From Thioclava sp. JE_KL1 (lineage in GTDB: Bacteria; Pseudomonadota; Alphaproteobacteria; Rhodobacterales; Rhodobacteraceae), in the NCBI RefSeq assembly GCF_009296265.1, contig NZ_WBJS01000004.1, positions 248,001 to 312,000 of the forward strand: DNA of 64,000 nt, in the 5' to 3' direction. Position 1 is the stretch's first letter. Each line of letters opens with the position of its first letter. The position numbers were made by a program, and so were the translations under genes. This document shows, one piece after another, positions 26,181 to 35,581 of the stretch. Under the pieces are notes generated by a model. That model made no database searches, was not told the origin of the DNA, and worked only from the letters and a program-made list of their open reading frames with translations.

Positions 26181-26789
26181 CTAGTCCAGATCGCCCGCGC
26201 GGCGGGCCTCGATCTGATCGGCGGCGCGGGCGACCGCCTCCTCGATGCTTAGCTCGGACGTGTCGATCACCAGCGCATCGACTGCCGGGCGCAGCGGGCT
26301 GTCGGCGCGGCCCATGTCGCGGGCGTCGCGCTCGCGCACCTGCTCCAGCACGTCGGCCTCGTCGCCGCCCAGCTCCAGCCAGCGCCGATGGGCGCGCACC
26401 TCCGGCGAGGCGGTCACGAACAGCTTCACCTCTGCCTGCGGGCAGATCACCGTGCCGATATCGCGCCCGTCGAGCACCGCACCGCCCTCGCGCGCCGCGA
26501 AGTCGCGCTGAAACGCCACCAATGCCGCGCGCACCTCGGGGATCGCGGCCACGATTGAGGCCGCCTGCCCCGCTTCCATCGTGCGCAGGTCGTCGCGCTC
26601 CAGATCCTCGGGACAAAGCGCCTTGGCCGCCGCGATGGGCTCCAGCCCCTCGGTCTCGGATTTCATGCCGACCGCGCGATAGAGCGCACCCGTATCGAGA
26701 TGCGCCAGCCCGAACCGCTCGGCCACGGCCCGACTGATCGTGCCCTTGCCAGCAGCGGCGGGGCCATCGATGGCAACTGTAAATTTCAT
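26181..26789 (-). CDS. cmk: cytidylate kinase
   Basis: A 202-aa CMP/dCMP kinase: N-terminal [16 protein letters not shown]-loop (about residues 3-17), [29 protein letters not shown] in the CMP-binding region and [13 protein letters not shown] lid. ATG 26789 matches the family start; an upstream ATG at 26879 falls inside the preceding gene. It is coupled by 4-base overlap to a membrane-protein gene upstream. Confidence 0.95.
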   Translation of the reverse strand: MKFTVAIDGPAAAGKGTISRAVAERFGLAHLDTGALYRAVGMKSETEGLEPIAAAKALCPEDLERDDLRTMEAGQAASIVAAIPEVRAALVAFQRDFAAREGGAVLDGRDIGTVICPQAEVKLFVTASPEVRAHRRWLELGGDEADVLEQVRERDARDMGRADSPLRPAVDALVIDTSELSIEEAVARAADQIEARRAGDLD

Positions 26790-27295
26790 CTTTTCATCCG
26801 CAAATAAACTACCCGCAGGATCAATAGCGCCAGGGCCGTCAGGCTCAAAGTGACTGCGACGCTCTTCAGAAGCGTCCATCTGCTCGCAAAGGCGATCATG
26901 TCATCCGTGACCGTGCCGGTCCGCAACAATGCGGCAACGGCATGATTTTCGAGATAGTCAAACACAGCACCAAGAGCCGCCACGATCGACAACACCACGA
27001 CAAGCCAGCCCTTTGCAAGGGTACGGAAGGCGACAATCAGGGTCACCGCCTCCAGGGCCGGAAAGACAAGATCGAGCCGCTGCTGGACCGAGAGGTAATA
27101 CTGTCGCGCCGGTGCGTCTAAGGAATCGAGGAGCGCGCGGGCCTGCGCAGCACTGTAGCCACCCGGACGCAAATCGAACGGCGCCAGACCGCCCGCCGCA
27201 TCCCGAAGATGCGGCAAGGTAACGAGCGTCATCGCAAGATAGACGGCCCCCGTCAGGGCCGCGAGCAGGATAAAGCCGACCTGCGCCCGGCTCAC
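26786..27295 (-). CDS. four-TM membrane protein inserted between aroA and cmk
   Basis: A 169-aa protein with four hydrophobic segments (about residues 5-24, 73-92, 95-113 and 141-163) and a periplasmic loop (about 26-72). It overlaps both neighbours by 4 bases (ATGA), so it is translated as part of the aroA-cmk unit. The aroA-cmk pair is usually adjacent, so this gene looks like a local insertion. No known family was recognised and the function is unknown. Confidence 0.65.
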   Translation of the reverse strand: MSRAQVGFILLAALTGAVYLAMTLVTLPHLRDAAGGLAPFDLRPGGYSAAQARALLDSLDAPARQYYLSVQQRLDLVFPALEAVTLIVAFRTLAKGWLVVVLSIVAALGAVFDYLENHAVAALLRTGTVTDDMIAFASRWTLLKSVAVTLSLTALALLILRVVYLRMKR

Positions 27296-28641
27296 CGGTC
27301 CGCCCGGACGATCTCCGCGCCAAGCCCGGCCATCAGGTCCTCGAAGATCGGGAAGGAGGTTGCAATGGGCGAGCCGTCATCGACGGAGACCGGCTGTTGC
27401 GCGGCCATGCCCAGAACCATGAAGCTCATCGCGATCCGGTGGTCGAGATGAGTCACGGCGGTGCCGCCGCCCGGAACGCCCTCGGGGCCGCAGCCATGCA
27501 CGATCAGCGTGTCCTCGTCTTCCTCGATCTTGATGCCATTGGCTTCCAGCCCACGTGCCATCGCGTCGATCCGGTCGCTTTCCTTGACGCGCAGCTCATG
27601 CACGCCGGGCATCCGGGTCACGCCTTCGGCAAAGGCTGCGACGACCGAGAGCACCGGATATTCGTCGATCTGGGCCGAAGCGCGCTCGGCGGGCACGTCG
27701 ATCCCGTGCAGCTTGGAATAGCGCACACGCAGATCGGCCACCGGCTCTCCACCCTCTTCGCGCTCGTTCTCGAAGGTCAGATCGGCGCCCATCTCGCGCA
27801 GCGTGATGAAGATCCCGTTGCGCGTCGGGTTCTGGCTGACGCCCGGCACCACGATCTCCGAACCCGGTACGATCAGCGCAGCACAGACCGGGAAAGCGGC
27901 CGAAGACGGGTCGCGCGGCACGGCGACCTCCTGGGCCTTCAGTTCCGGCTGCCCCTGCAACGTGATGACATGACCCTGATCGGTTACCTCGGTGGTGATC
28001 TCGGCACCGAAGCCGCGCAGCATCCGTTCGGTATGATCGCGGGTCGGGGTCTTCTCGATCACGACGGTCTGGCCCGGCGCGTTCAGACCCGCCAGCAGCA
28101 CCGCCGATTTCACCTGCGCCGAGGCCATCGGCGTCGCGTAGCGCACGGGCGCGGGGCTCGGCGCGCCGAGGATGGTCATCGGCAGACGCCCGCCATGACG
28201 CCCGAAAGCCTGAGCCCCGAATAGTCGGATCGGATCGGTCACACGCCCCATCGGGCGTTTGCGCAAAGAGCCGTCGCCGGTGAAGGTCGCCACGATCGGC
28301 GAGGTCGCCATCGCGCCCATGATCAGACGCACGCCGGTGCCGGAATTGCCGCAATCGATGACGTCCTCGGGCTCGGCAAAGCCGCCCACGCCCACGCCAT
28401 GCACCGACCAGCTGCCGGGACCGTGCTGCGTGACCTCGGCCCCGAAGGCGCGCATCGCCTTGGCCGTGTCGAGCACGTCTTCGCCTTCGAGCAGGCCGGT
28501 GATCTTCGTCTCGCCCACCGAGAGCGCGCCAAGGATCAGCGCGCGGTGGCTGATCGACTTGTCGCCGGGAACCTCCGCCGTGCCCTTGAGGGGCCCGCAT
28601 TTGCGCGAAGTCATCTTGATCGGAGTGCCGTGGCCGGACAT
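27292..28641 (-). CDS. aroA: 3-phosphoshikimate 1-carboxyvinyltransferase (EPSP synthase)
   Basis: A 449-aa enzyme of the shikimate pathway joining PEP and shikimate-3-phosphate. Marks include [10 protein letters not shown] (about residues 24-33), GNSGTGVRL (about 98-106), [11 protein letters not shown] and the C-terminal LDHRIAMSF. It begins with [10 protein letters not shown] as in class II-like enzymes of alphaproteobacteria, a type often tolerant of glyphosate; whether this one is cannot be decided here. Confidence 0.96.
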   Translation of the reverse strand: MSGHGTPIKMTSRKCGPLKGTAEVPGDKSISHRALILGALSVGETKITGLLEGEDVLDTAKAMRAFGAEVTQHGPGSWSVHGVGVGGFAEPEDVIDCGNSGTGVRLIMGAMATSPIVATFTGDGSLRKRPMGRVTDPIRLFGAQAFGRHGGRLPMTILGAPSPAPVRYATPMASAQVKSAVLLAGLNAPGQTVVIEKTPTRDHTERMLRGFGAEITTEVTDQGHVITLQGQPELKAQEVAVPRDPSSAAFPVCAALIVPGSEIVVPGVSQNPTRNGIFITLREMGADLTFENEREEGGEPVADLRVRYSKLHGIDVPAERASAQIDEYPVLSVVAAFAEGVTRMPGVHELRVKESDRIDAMARGLEANGIKIEEDEDTLIVHGCGPEGVPGGGTAVTHLDHRIAMSFMVLGMAAQQPVSVDDGSPIATSFPIFEDLMAGLGAEIVRADR

Positions 28642-28700
28642 AGTGCCTCCCTTATTTCAACGCGCCCCTGTTAGCGCGATCTGGCGGGAGGCGGAAGGGC

Positions 28701-29447
28701 TCAGATCCGCCGATAGGTCAGGTAATGCGGCTTGCGGCCCTCACGCAGCGCTTTCTGCTCGTAGCGCGTCGAGAGCCAGTCCTCCCACGGCGTATCCCAA
28801 TCGCCCGAAACCGGCTGCGGATCGTCGAAATCGAAAGCGGCGGGCACGTCGAACAGAGGCTCGAATCCGGCCTGCGGGACTTCCTCGACGGTCTGGCGGA
28901 CGTAATCGGGAATGTCCGTCGCCACGCGGAATTCCGATCCCGGTTTGAGCGCGCGGTGCAGTGGCTCGAGATGCTCCTGCGTCACGAAGCGCCTGCGGTG
29001 GTGCTTCGATTTCGGCCACGGGTCGGGATAGAGGAGAAACGCCTTCGAGATCGAGCCCGCGGGCAGCACGTCCATCAGGTCGCGCGCATCGCCGGGATGC
29101 ACCGCGACGTTCGGGATTTTCTCGCGGCGCAGCTTGCCCAGAAGCATCGCGACGCCGTTCACGAAAGGCTCGCAGCCGATGAACTCCACCTCCGGATAGG
29201 TCTGCGCCATATGCGCCAGATGCTCGCCCCCGCCGAAGCCCACTTCGAGCCAGACCGGCTTGCCCTTGAACCGCGTCTCCATGTCGAGCGGCTCGCGGTC
29301 GGGGTTCACGTCCCAACCGACGGGACCGGGCAGACGGCCCGGCAGGTCCTCGCGCAGATATTCCTTCTGCGCCTTGTTCAGCGTCTTGCCGTGGCGGCGA
29401 CCATAGAAGTTGCGCCAGGGCTGTTCGGGGGTGTCATTCTCGCTCAT
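28701..29447 (-). CDS. trmB: tRNA (guanine-N7-)-methyltransferase
   Basis: A 248-aa class I methyltransferase modifying G46 of tRNA. The SAM site is seen in WLEVGFGGGEHL (about residues 75-86) and FIGCEPFVNGVA. The catalytic region is YPDPWPKSKHHRRRF (about 141-155), highly typical of TrmB. Lengths and order are normal. It is a single gene between aroA and a DMT transporter on the same strand. Confidence 0.95.
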   Translation of the reverse strand: MSENDTPEQPWRNFYGRRHGKTLNKAQKEYLREDLPGRLPGPVGWDVNPDREPLDMETRFKGKPVWLEVGFGGGEHLAHMAQTYPEVEFIGCEPFVNGVAMLLGKLRREKIPNVAVHPGDARDLMDVLPAGSISKAFLLYPDPWPKSKHHRRRFVTQEHLEPLHRALKPGSEFRVATDIPDYVRQTVEEVPQAGFEPLFDVPAAFDFDDPQPVSGDWDTPWEDWLSTRYEQKALREGRKPHYLTYRRI

Positions 29448-29480
29448 GGGAGGGGCCTCTAGCCGCGTCGCTCGAAAGGT

Positions 29481-29927
29481 TCAAGCCTTCTGAATGAGGA
29501 ACAGCCCGAGGCACATGAAGCCGATCCCCGCCCCGCGCATCAAGGTGATGGGCCGCACGAGCGCACCAAACAGACCGAACTGGTCGATCGCCGCGGCCGA
29601 AATCATCTGTCCCAGCAGCACGAAGAACACCGCATTGCCGACCCCGAAACGCGGCGCGATGAAGGTGATCGAGAGCACGTAGAAGGCGATCAGCACGCCT
29701 GCGAGGAACAGGTATTTCGGCTGATCGGGGATGCGCGCGAAGCCCGAGGGCCCTGTCGTGACCGCGACGGCCAGCACCGCGCCCAGAAGCGCCACGGAGA
29801 ACAGCACCACCGCCGCCACCGCGGGCGAGCCGATGCGGCTGCCAAGCTGGGCGTTGAGCGCGGCGAGCACCGGAATGCCGATCCCGGCAGCAAGCATGAT
29901 CGCGGCGTAGCGCAGGGCGTCGGGCAT
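29481..29927 (-). CDS. DMT family transporter (DUF606/YdcZ type)
   Basis: A 148-aa protein with five predicted membrane helices, matching the single-EamA DUF606 subgroup: NAQLGSRIGSPAVAA in the first part and GQMISAAAIDQFGLFG in the third helix region. Such proteins are half-size transporters that probably dimerise. ATG 29927 has GGAGAGAG upstream; the much longer frame above it crosses intergenic DNA and the divergent gene. The substrate is unknown. Confidence 0.85.
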   Translation of the reverse strand: MPDALRYAAIMLAAGIGIPVLAALNAQLGSRIGSPAVAAVVLFSVALLGAVLAVAVTTGPSGFARIPDQPKYLFLAGVLIAFYVLSITFIAPRFGVGNAVFFVLLGQMISAAAIDQFGLFGALVRPITLMRGAGIGFMCLGLFLIQKA

Positions 29928-30122
29928 GGTCTCTCTCCTCCGGTTTTCGGCGGAGAGTGGCGCGGAAGGTCTTGGCGCGCAAGGTGGATCGCAAAGCGCT
30001 AGTTCTGTTCGTTTTTGCGCATATTCTGTAATTTTATCGGTATTCCAAATTTTTCCGCACAATGTAGACCCTGTCGCCATCGCCTCCGGGCCCATTAGAC
30101 GACGACACAAAGGATAGATTCC

Positions 30123-30554
30123 ATGACGAAACTCACCGACCTCGCGGCCCCGCTCGGCCGCCTCCTCCTCGCCCAGATCTTCATCATCGCGGGCTTTCAA
30201 AAAATCACCGGCTATGCCGGGACCCAAGGCTACATGGAAGCGATGGGCGTGCCCGGCGCGCTTCTGCCGCTCGTGATCCTGACCGAACTGGGCGGCGGCA
30301 TCGCATTGCTGCTTGGCTGGAAGACGCGGGTCGTGGCTTTCCTGCTCGCGGGCTTCAGCCTCATCTCGGGCTTCCTGTTCCACTACGTCCCGAGCCTCGG
30401 CATGACCGGCATGGAAGCGCAGGGCCAGATGATCAACTTCATGAAGAACATCTCGATCGCGGGCGGCATGCTGATGATCGTGGCGCAAGGCGCGGGCAAA
30501 TGGTCGCTCGATGCCCGCGAAAACACCCAGCACAGCGGCCGGGTCACCGCGTAA
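30123..30554 (+). CDS. DoxX family membrane protein
   Basis: A 143-aa four-TM protein: LGRLLLAQIFIIAGFQKI at the N-terminus, LPLVILTELGGGIALLLGW, then VAFLLAGFSLISGFLFHYV. It is closer to the YphA/DoxX oxidoreductase-like group than the copy at 16748. The upstream 190 bases are AT-rich (30020-30065) and should hold its promoter. A terminator shared with queF follows. Confidence 0.9.
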   Translation: MTKLTDLAAPLGRLLLAQIFIIAGFQKITGYAGTQGYMEAMGVPGALLPLVILTELGGGIALLLGWKTRVVAFLLAGFSLISGFLFHYVPSLGMTGMEAQGQMINFMKNISIAGGMLMIVAQGAGKWSLDARENTQHSGRVTA

Positions 30555-30610
30555 GCGACAACGCCCGAGGCGACGAGCCAAGGGCAGCGCCCCACGCTCC
30601 GAAAAACGGA

Positions 30611-30636
30611 AAAGGCCCCGCCGATGCGGGGCCTTT
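30611..30636. terminator. bidirectional intrinsic terminator
   Basis: AAAGGCCCCGC (30611-30621), loop CGAT, GCGGGGCCTTT (30626-30636) gives an 11-bp perfect stem between the convergent doxX and queF genes. Confidence 0.9.
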
Positions 30637-30653
30637 CTCATTGCAAGATCAGC

Positions 30654-31115
30654 TCAGCCACGCCCGCGATAAGGCGGCACGCCCTGATCGGGGATCCACA
30701 TATCCTCGGGCTTCGGCGCGCTTTGCCAGAAGACGTCGATCGGAATGCCGCCGCGCGGATACCAATAGGCGCCGATGCGCAGCCATTCGGGCTCCAGCAG
30801 ATCGCGCAGACGCTGGCCGATCATCACCGAGCAATCCTCGTGGAACGCCCCGTGATTGCGGAACGCGCCGAGGAAGAGCTTCAGCGATTTGCTCTCCACC
30901 AGCCATTCGCGCGGGACGTAGTCGATCATGATATGCGCGAAATCGGGCTGGCCGGTGAGCGGGCAGAGCGAGGTGAATTCGGGTGCTGTGAACCGCACGA
31001 GATAGCGCTCGCCTTCGCGCGGTTGGGGCACGCGCTCCAGCACGGCGTCGTCGGGCGTTTGCGGCAGGTCGGTCGATTGGCCCAGCTGGGTCAGGCCGGA
31101 GGTATCGGTGCTCAT
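30654..31115 (-). CDS. queF: NADPH-dependent preQ0 reductase
   Basis: A 153-aa type I QueF (unimodular T-fold). [12 protein letters not shown] has the catalytic Cys that forms the thioimide with preQ0 and the following Asp. [21 protein letters not shown] is the NADPH-binding QueF motif. It makes preQ1 for queuosine in tRNA. No preQ1 riboswitch signature was found upstream. Confidence 0.95.
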   Translation of the reverse strand: MSTDTSGLTQLGQSTDLPQTPDDAVLERVPQPREGERYLVRFTAPEFTSLCPLTGQPDFAHIMIDYVPREWLVESKSLKLFLGAFRNHGAFHEDCSVMIGQRLRDLLEPEWLRIGAYWYPRGGIPIDVFWQSAPKPEDMWIPDQGVPPYRGRG

Positions 31116-31206
31116 GGGATGGTCTTTCCGTCGAGAAGCGTTCGCGCGGCACTAAGGCCACGCAGGCCCCGAGGTCAAATCAAACCTTGCGGTGGGGCTT
31201 CTAACT

Positions 31207-31258
31207 AATGGCCCGGCGGCTTGCCCGGGCCGCGCCCGAACTCCCCCGGGAGGGCGCG
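31207..31258. repeat. GC-rich palindromic repeat (second family)
   Basis: TGGCCCGGCGGCTTGCCCGGGCC (from 31207) continues to GCGCCCG, then a second dyad TCCCCCGGGA and GGGCGC. A related unit starting TGGCCCGGGGC and ending GCCCCGGGCCGCGCCCG lies at 60124-60157. It is intergenic between metK and queF. Confidence 0.6.
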
Positions 31259-31282
31259 ACCCTCAGCACCATCCACGCAAAA

Positions 31283-31314
31283 TGCAAACGGGCAGAGGTT
31301 TCCCCCCTGCCCGT
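31283..31314 (-). terminator. metK intrinsic terminator
   Basis: ACGGGCAG (31288-31295) pairs with CTGCCCGT (31307-31314). On the minus strand the stem is followed by TTTGCATTTTG. Confidence 0.75.
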
Positions 31315-31337
31315 CGCACATTCCAGAAAAGCACGCC

Positions 31338-32504
31338 TTACACGGACTTCTTCAGCGCCTCGACCAGATCGGTCTTCTCCCACGAGAAGCCGCCATCGGC
31401 CTCGGGCGCGCGGCCGAAATGGCCGTAAGCCGCGGTGCGCTCGTAGATCGGCTTGCACAGATCGAGCGTGTCGCGGATGCCTTTCGGCGTCAGGTCCATC
31501 ACCTGCGCCACGGCCTTTTCGATCACCTCGTCAGGCACTTCTCCGGTGCCGAACGTGTCGACATAGATCGACAGCGGTTTCGCCACGCCGATCGCGTAGG
31601 ACACCTGGATCACGCATTTGCGCGCCATGCCGGCAGCGACCACGTTCTTCGCCAGATAGCGTGCCGCATAGGCGGCGGAGCGGTCCACCTTGGTCGGGTC
31701 CTTGCCCGAGAACGCACCGCCGCCATGCGGGGCCGAGCCGCCATAGGTGTCCACGATGATCTTGCGCCCGGTGAGGCCCGCATCGCCATCCGGACCGCCG
31801 ATCACGAAGGTGCCGGTCGGGTTCACCCACCATTCGGTCTCCGGCGTGATCCAGCCTTCGGGCAGGGTCTCGCGGATGTAAGGTTCGACGATGGCGCGGA
31901 TATCGTCCGAGGTCTGATGCTCATGCGCGTGCTGGGTCGAGAGCACGATCTGGCTCACGCCGACGGGGCGGCCATTCTCGTAGCGCACAGACAGCTGCGA
32001 TTTCGCGTCGGGGCGCAGCTCGGGCTCGGCGCCGGATTTACGCGCCTCGGCGAGACGGCGCAGGATCGCGTGCGAGTAATGGATCGGTGCGGGCATCAGT
32101 TCGGGCGTCTCGTCCGAGGCGAAGCCGAACATGATCCCCTGATCGCCAGCCCCGTCCTTATCGACGCCCTGCGAGATATGGGCCGATTGCGGGTGCAGGA
32201 AATTCGCGACTTTCAGCGTCGCCCAGTGAAACTCGTCCTGCTCGTAGCCGATATCCTTGACGCATTCGCGCACGATCTTGTCGATGCCTTCGAGATATTC
32301 GGCGAGCTTGGTTTTGTCGGCCAGACCGACCTCGCCGCCGACCACGACCTGATTGGTCGTCGCGAAGGTCTCGCAGGCCACCCGCGCGTTGGGCTCTGCA
32401 GCCAGGAAAGTATCGAGAACGGCATCCGAAATCCGGTCACAGACCTTATCGGGATGCCCCTCCGAAACGGATTCGGAGGTGAAGACGTAATTCGCGCGTG
32501 CCAT
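31338..32504 (-). CDS. metK: S-adenosylmethionine synthetase
   Basis: A 388-aa MAT enzyme making SAM from methionine and [19 protein letters not shown] at the N-terminus with the Mg/ATP residues, [10 protein letters not shown] in the middle, and the DVGPG-equivalent loops later, with [19 protein letters not shown] near the active site. Length is normal. The start has GGAGCA upstream, inside the SAM/SAH riboswitch at 32511-32557, so expression should fall when SAM is plentiful. Confidence 0.97.
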   Translation of the reverse strand: MARANYVFTSESVSEGHPDKVCDRISDAVLDTFLAAEPNARVACETFATTNQVVVGGEVGLADKTKLAEYLEGIDKIVRECVKDIGYEQDEFHWATLKVANFLHPQSAHISQGVDKDGAGDQGIMFGFASDETPELMPAPIHYSHAILRRLAEARKSGAEPELRPDAKSQLSVRYENGRPVGVSQIVLSTQHAHEHQTSDDIRAIVEPYIRETLPEGWITPETEWWVNPTGTFVIGGPDGDAGLTGRKIIVDTYGGSAPHGGGAFSGKDPTKVDRSAAYAARYLAKNVVAAGMARKCVIQVSYAIGVAKPLSIYVDTFGTGEVPDEVIEKAVAQVMDLTPKGIRDTLDLCKPIYERTAAYGHFGRAPEADGGFSWEKTDLVEALKKSV

Positions 32505-32510
32505 GAAGGG

Positions 32511-32557
32511 TGCTCCGTTGTTGATATCCCCACCCCGTCAGGAAGCCGTTGGGGTGG
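32511..32557 (-). promoter_or_regulatory. SAM/SAH riboswitch in the metK leader
   Basis: On the minus strand a P1 stem CCACCCC/GGGGTGG (32557-32551 and 32536-32530) encloses AACGGCTTCCTGAC. It is followed by GGATATCAACAACGGAGCA, ending at 32511. This fits the compact SAM/SAH riboswitch class known from Rhodobacterales metK leaders: the CTTCC segment can form a pseudoknot with GGAGC, which is also the metK ribosome-binding site 8 bases from the ATG. Ligand binding should block translation initiation. Confidence 0.92.
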
Positions 32558-32570
32558 TTCGGCTTTCTAG

Positions 32571-34136
32571 CTAGGAGCGCCTGCCGGTCGGGTCAATCGA
32601 AATACGCGCAAAGATTGAAAGAAGCGCTAACGCTGCAACAATCAGCGCGATGAACGGTGCGTCACCCAGCTTCGAATAGAGCGTCGGCGGCAAGCTCGGC
32701 GGCAATTCGACGTCCAGCTTGCCCATTTTGTCCAACCCGAGGCTCGCCGTGATCCGCCCCTTCGCGTCCACCATCGCGGTGACGCCGGTATTGGCATCGC
32801 GCGCAAGCGGCAGGCCCTGCTCGATCGCGCGGAGCCGCGCCTGCGCGAAATGCTGATAGGGGCCGCTGAGCGTGCCGAACCACGCGTCGTTGGTGACCTG
32901 CAAGATCCAGTCGGGGCGCTGCGAAAATCCGCGCAGGTCCTGCGGGAAGATCGCCTCATAGCAAATGAGCGGCGCGACATGGCCGAGCTTGCCAAGATCG
33001 AGCAGTTTCTCCCCCGGGCCCGAGGAATAGCCGTTACCGACCTGTGCGGCGAAGGCGGTGATCCCAATCTTCGCCAGCGCATCGCCGAAGGGCATGTATT
33101 CGCCGAAGGGCACGAGGTGGGATTTGTCGTAAAGGGCCTCGATTTGGTCATCAGGGCTGATGACGGCCAGCGAATTGAAATAGCGGCTGCCCTGGCTGCG
33201 CTGCACCCCCATGGCGAGCGGGATGCCATTCGCCGCCTCGGTCGACATCTCCAGCCCGCCCATCGGACGGTCGAGCAGGAACGGCACCGCCGTCTCGGGC
33301 CAGACGATCAGGTCGGGTTTCGGCTGGCCGGGCGCAGGATCGGCTTTCGTCAGGTCCAGCAGCCGCTGGAAGAACTTCATCCGGTATTCCGGCAGCCATT
33401 TCAGGTTCTGCGGTGCGTTGGGCTGCACCAGACGGAGGGTGATCGGCTCGAGCCTCGGCGCCACCGGCGCGTTGAGCCGCGCCACCCCGCCGAGCCACAG
33501 CCCGACCAGCACGGCCAGCGCCGCGCCCACGATCCCGAGAGCGGCAGGCATCCGCATCCCGCGCGTCATCGCGGGCGCCGCCGCGATCAGCATCGTGATC
33601 AGGCTCAGCCCAAGCGGGCCAATGTACGCCGCCGCCTGAGCGACGGGCGAGCCGATCCAGATATGGCCGACCAGCACCCATGGAAACCCGGTGAAGACGT
33701 AGGAGCGCAGCGCATCCGAGGCCGCCATGCCAATCGCTATTCCCAAAGCGCGCGAGCGCGGCCCCTGCCCTGCATAGGCCCCGAGCCCGTAGCCGATCGC
33801 CCAGAAGACGCCCATCCCTGCGGCCATTAGGACCAGCGCGAACGGCGCCATCCAGCCATAGACATCGGCCTCGACCATGAAAGGTTCGACGATCCAGAAC
33901 ATCGCGGCCAGCGCATAGCCGAAGCCGGTGGCGAACCCGATCCAGATCGTGGAGGCCCGCCAGCGTTCGGCCGAGGCGAACCAGACGGAGGCCGCCAGCG
34001 CAGGCAACGCGATCCACCAAAGCCCCAAGGGCGCCTGTCCTGCGGCGAACAACACACCGAAAAGCGCTGCCAGAGCCAAGCTCTGCCTGCGCGGGCGCAA
34101 CGGTGCGCGAAAGCCGTCTCGGAGGGTCGCGATCAT
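32571..34136 (-). CDS. lnt: apolipoprotein N-acyltransferase
   Basis: A 521-aa enzyme with about six N-terminal membrane helices (to about residue 210) and a periplasmic nitrilase-fold domain. The catalytic triad regions are visible: VWPETAVPF (Glu), DKSHLVPFGEY (Lys) and PLICYEAIFP (Cys). It adds the third acyl chain to lipoproteins. It is preceded by a corC-like gene 18 bases upstream, a pairing seen widely in proteobacteria. Confidence 0.95.
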   Translation of the reverse strand: MIATLRDGFRAPLRPRRQSLALAALFGVLFAAGQAPLGLWWIALPALAASVWFASAERWRASTIWIGFATGFGYALAAMFWIVEPFMVEADVYGWMAPFALVLMAAGMGVFWAIGYGLGAYAGQGPRSRALGIAIGMAASDALRSYVFTGFPWVLVGHIWIGSPVAQAAAYIGPLGLSLITMLIAAAPAMTRGMRMPAALGIVGAALAVLVGLWLGGVARLNAPVAPRLEPITLRLVQPNAPQNLKWLPEYRMKFFQRLLDLTKADPAPGQPKPDLIVWPETAVPFLLDRPMGGLEMSTEAANGIPLAMGVQRSQGSRYFNSLAVISPDDQIEALYDKSHLVPFGEYMPFGDALAKIGITAFAAQVGNGYSSGPGEKLLDLGKLGHVAPLICYEAIFPQDLRGFSQRPDWILQVTNDAWFGTLSGPYQHFAQARLRAIEQGLPLARDANTGVTAMVDAKGRITASLGLDKMGKLDVELPPSLPPTLYSKLGDAPFIALIVAALALLSIFARISIDPTGRRS

Positions 34137-34154
34137 GGGCGCGTCATAGCCCGC

Positions 34155-35045
34155 TCACTCGGCGGGCGCCACTCCCGGCAGACGCACGCGCAGACGTTTG
34201 ATCCGGCGCGGATCGGCATCGACCACCTCGTATTCGACGCCGTTCTCGGTCACCACGACCTCGCCACGGGCGGGCACCCGGCCAAGCTGCATGAAGACCA
34301 GACCGCCCATCGAATCGATCTCGTCATCAGCCTCTTCGTCGGAGAGCCGCATCCCGATCTGCGCTTCGAACTCGTTGACCGGCGCGCGGGCCTGCACGAC
34401 CCATTGGCCGGGCTTTTCCTCGCGCCAATAGGCGTCGTCGGCCTCGTCGTGCTCGTCCTCGATCTCGCCGATCACCTGTTCGATCAGATCCTCAAGCGTG
34501 AGCAGACCGTCGACCCCGCCATATTCGTCGATCACCAGCGCCATATGGGTGCGCTGCACCTGCATCTTCTGCAAGAGCACACCGATCGGCATCGAGGGCG
34601 GCACATAGAGAAGCGGACGGATCAGTTTGCGCAACGAAAACCGGCCATTGCCCGATCCGAACCCGTATTCCAGCGCCAGATCCTTAAGGTGAACAAGGCC
34701 CAGCGGCGTATCGAGCGTTTCCTTGAAGACCGGCAGGCGCGAATAGCCGTGCTGACGGAACTTCTCCACCAGCTCGTCGCGGGTGATGGAGACCGGAACG
34801 GCCTCGATCTCGACTTTGGGAATGGCAACATCGCCCACCCGCATCTTGCGCAGGTTCCCGAGCCCCAGCGGCGCTGGCGCGGGTTTGGGCGGCATTTCTA
34901 CCTGTGGGGCCTCTTCTTCCATGGGGCGTTGCCCGAAAAAGCGGCTGAGCAACCCGCGCGAAGCGGGCTCCGAAGACTGACCGGGTTCTGCGTTTTCCGA
35001 ACTACCGGTATTGGCGGAGGTAACTCCGTCGGCGACCTGTCCCAT
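34155..35045 (-). CDS. CorC/HlyC-type CBS-domain protein
   Basis: A 296-aa soluble protein: an N-terminal disordered Ser/Glu/Pro-rich region (1-60), a CBS pair (about 75-190, with VEKFRQHGYSRLPVFKE and THMALVIDEYGGVDGLLTLED) and a CorC_HlyC transporter-associated domain at the C-terminus (about 215-290). It lacks the DUF21 membrane domain, as in CorC. Such proteins act in Mg/Co efflux; the neighbourhood ybeY-corC-lnt is the classical one. Confidence 0.9.
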   Translation of the reverse strand: MGQVADGVTSANTGSSENAEPGQSSEPASRGLLSRFFGQRPMEEEAPQVEMPPKPAPAPLGLGNLRKMRVGDVAIPKVEIEAVPVSITRDELVEKFRQHGYSRLPVFKETLDTPLGLVHLKDLALEYGFGSGNGRFSLRKLIRPLLYVPPSMPIGVLLQKMQVQRTHMALVIDEYGGVDGLLTLEDLIEQVIGEIEDEHDEADDAYWREEKPGQWVVQARAPVNEFEAQIGMRLSDEEADDEIDSMGGLVFMQLGRVPARGEVVVTENGVEYEVVDADPRRIKRLRVRLPGVAPAE

Positions 35046-35083
35046 TGTTCCTTTCCGAAAGATGACGCGGAATGCGCCTAGTC

Positions 35084-35581
35084 TTACACATATGGGTTAC
35101 GAATTCCTACGCTTTCAAGAAGCCGGATTTCGATTTGTTCCATTACTTGCGCATCTTCGTCGCGAATATGGTCATAGCCCAACAGATGCAGCACCGCGTG
35201 GATGAGCAAATGCAGCGTGTGATCTTCGACGCTTTTGCCTTGTTCTTCAGCCTCTCGGGCGCAGGTTTCATAGGCGATCGCGAGGTCTCCCAGCTCGATT
35301 TCGCCGAAGACATCGGGCGCGGGCGGTTCGGGATGCGCACCGGGGTCTTCCGCGCCGCGCTCCTCGGCAGGCCAGCTGAGTACGTTCGTCGGTTTCGCCT
35401 TGTCGCGATATTCGCCGTTCAGCTCGGCGATGCGCGCGTCATCGCAGGCGAGAACCGAGAGGCGGCAGAGCTCCGCCTCGATCCCGCGATCCTCCAGCAC
35501 CAGCGTTGCGGCACGGGTGATCAGCTCTTCCAGCCCCACAGTCTCCCAGCGGGCGTCTTCGATCTCGAGATCAATTTCCAT
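35084..35581 (-). CDS. ybeY: endoribonuclease YbeY
   Basis: A 165-aa metalloenzyme of 16S rRNA maturation and ribosome quality control. The zinc-binding motif HAVLHLLGYDH (H-x3-H-x5-H, about residues 129-139) is intact, and ELNGEYRDKAKPTNVLSWP is the family motif. phoH, the usual upstream partner, is missing; DUF6476 occupies that place and its end overlaps the ybeY start by 11 bases. Confidence 0.94.
   Translation of the reverse strand: MEIDLEIEDARWETVGLEELITRAATLVLEDRGIEAELCRLSVLACDDARIAELNGEYRDKAKPTNVLSWPAEERGAEDPGAHPEPPAPDVFGEIELGDLAIAYETCAREAEEQGKSVEDHTLHLLIHAVLHLLGYDHIRDEDAQVMEQIEIRLLESVGIRNPYV

Noticed and set aside
31116-31200. Possible preQ1 riboswitch before queF
   Set aside because: The leader lacks the A-rich tail and small pseudoknot pattern of preQ1 classes.
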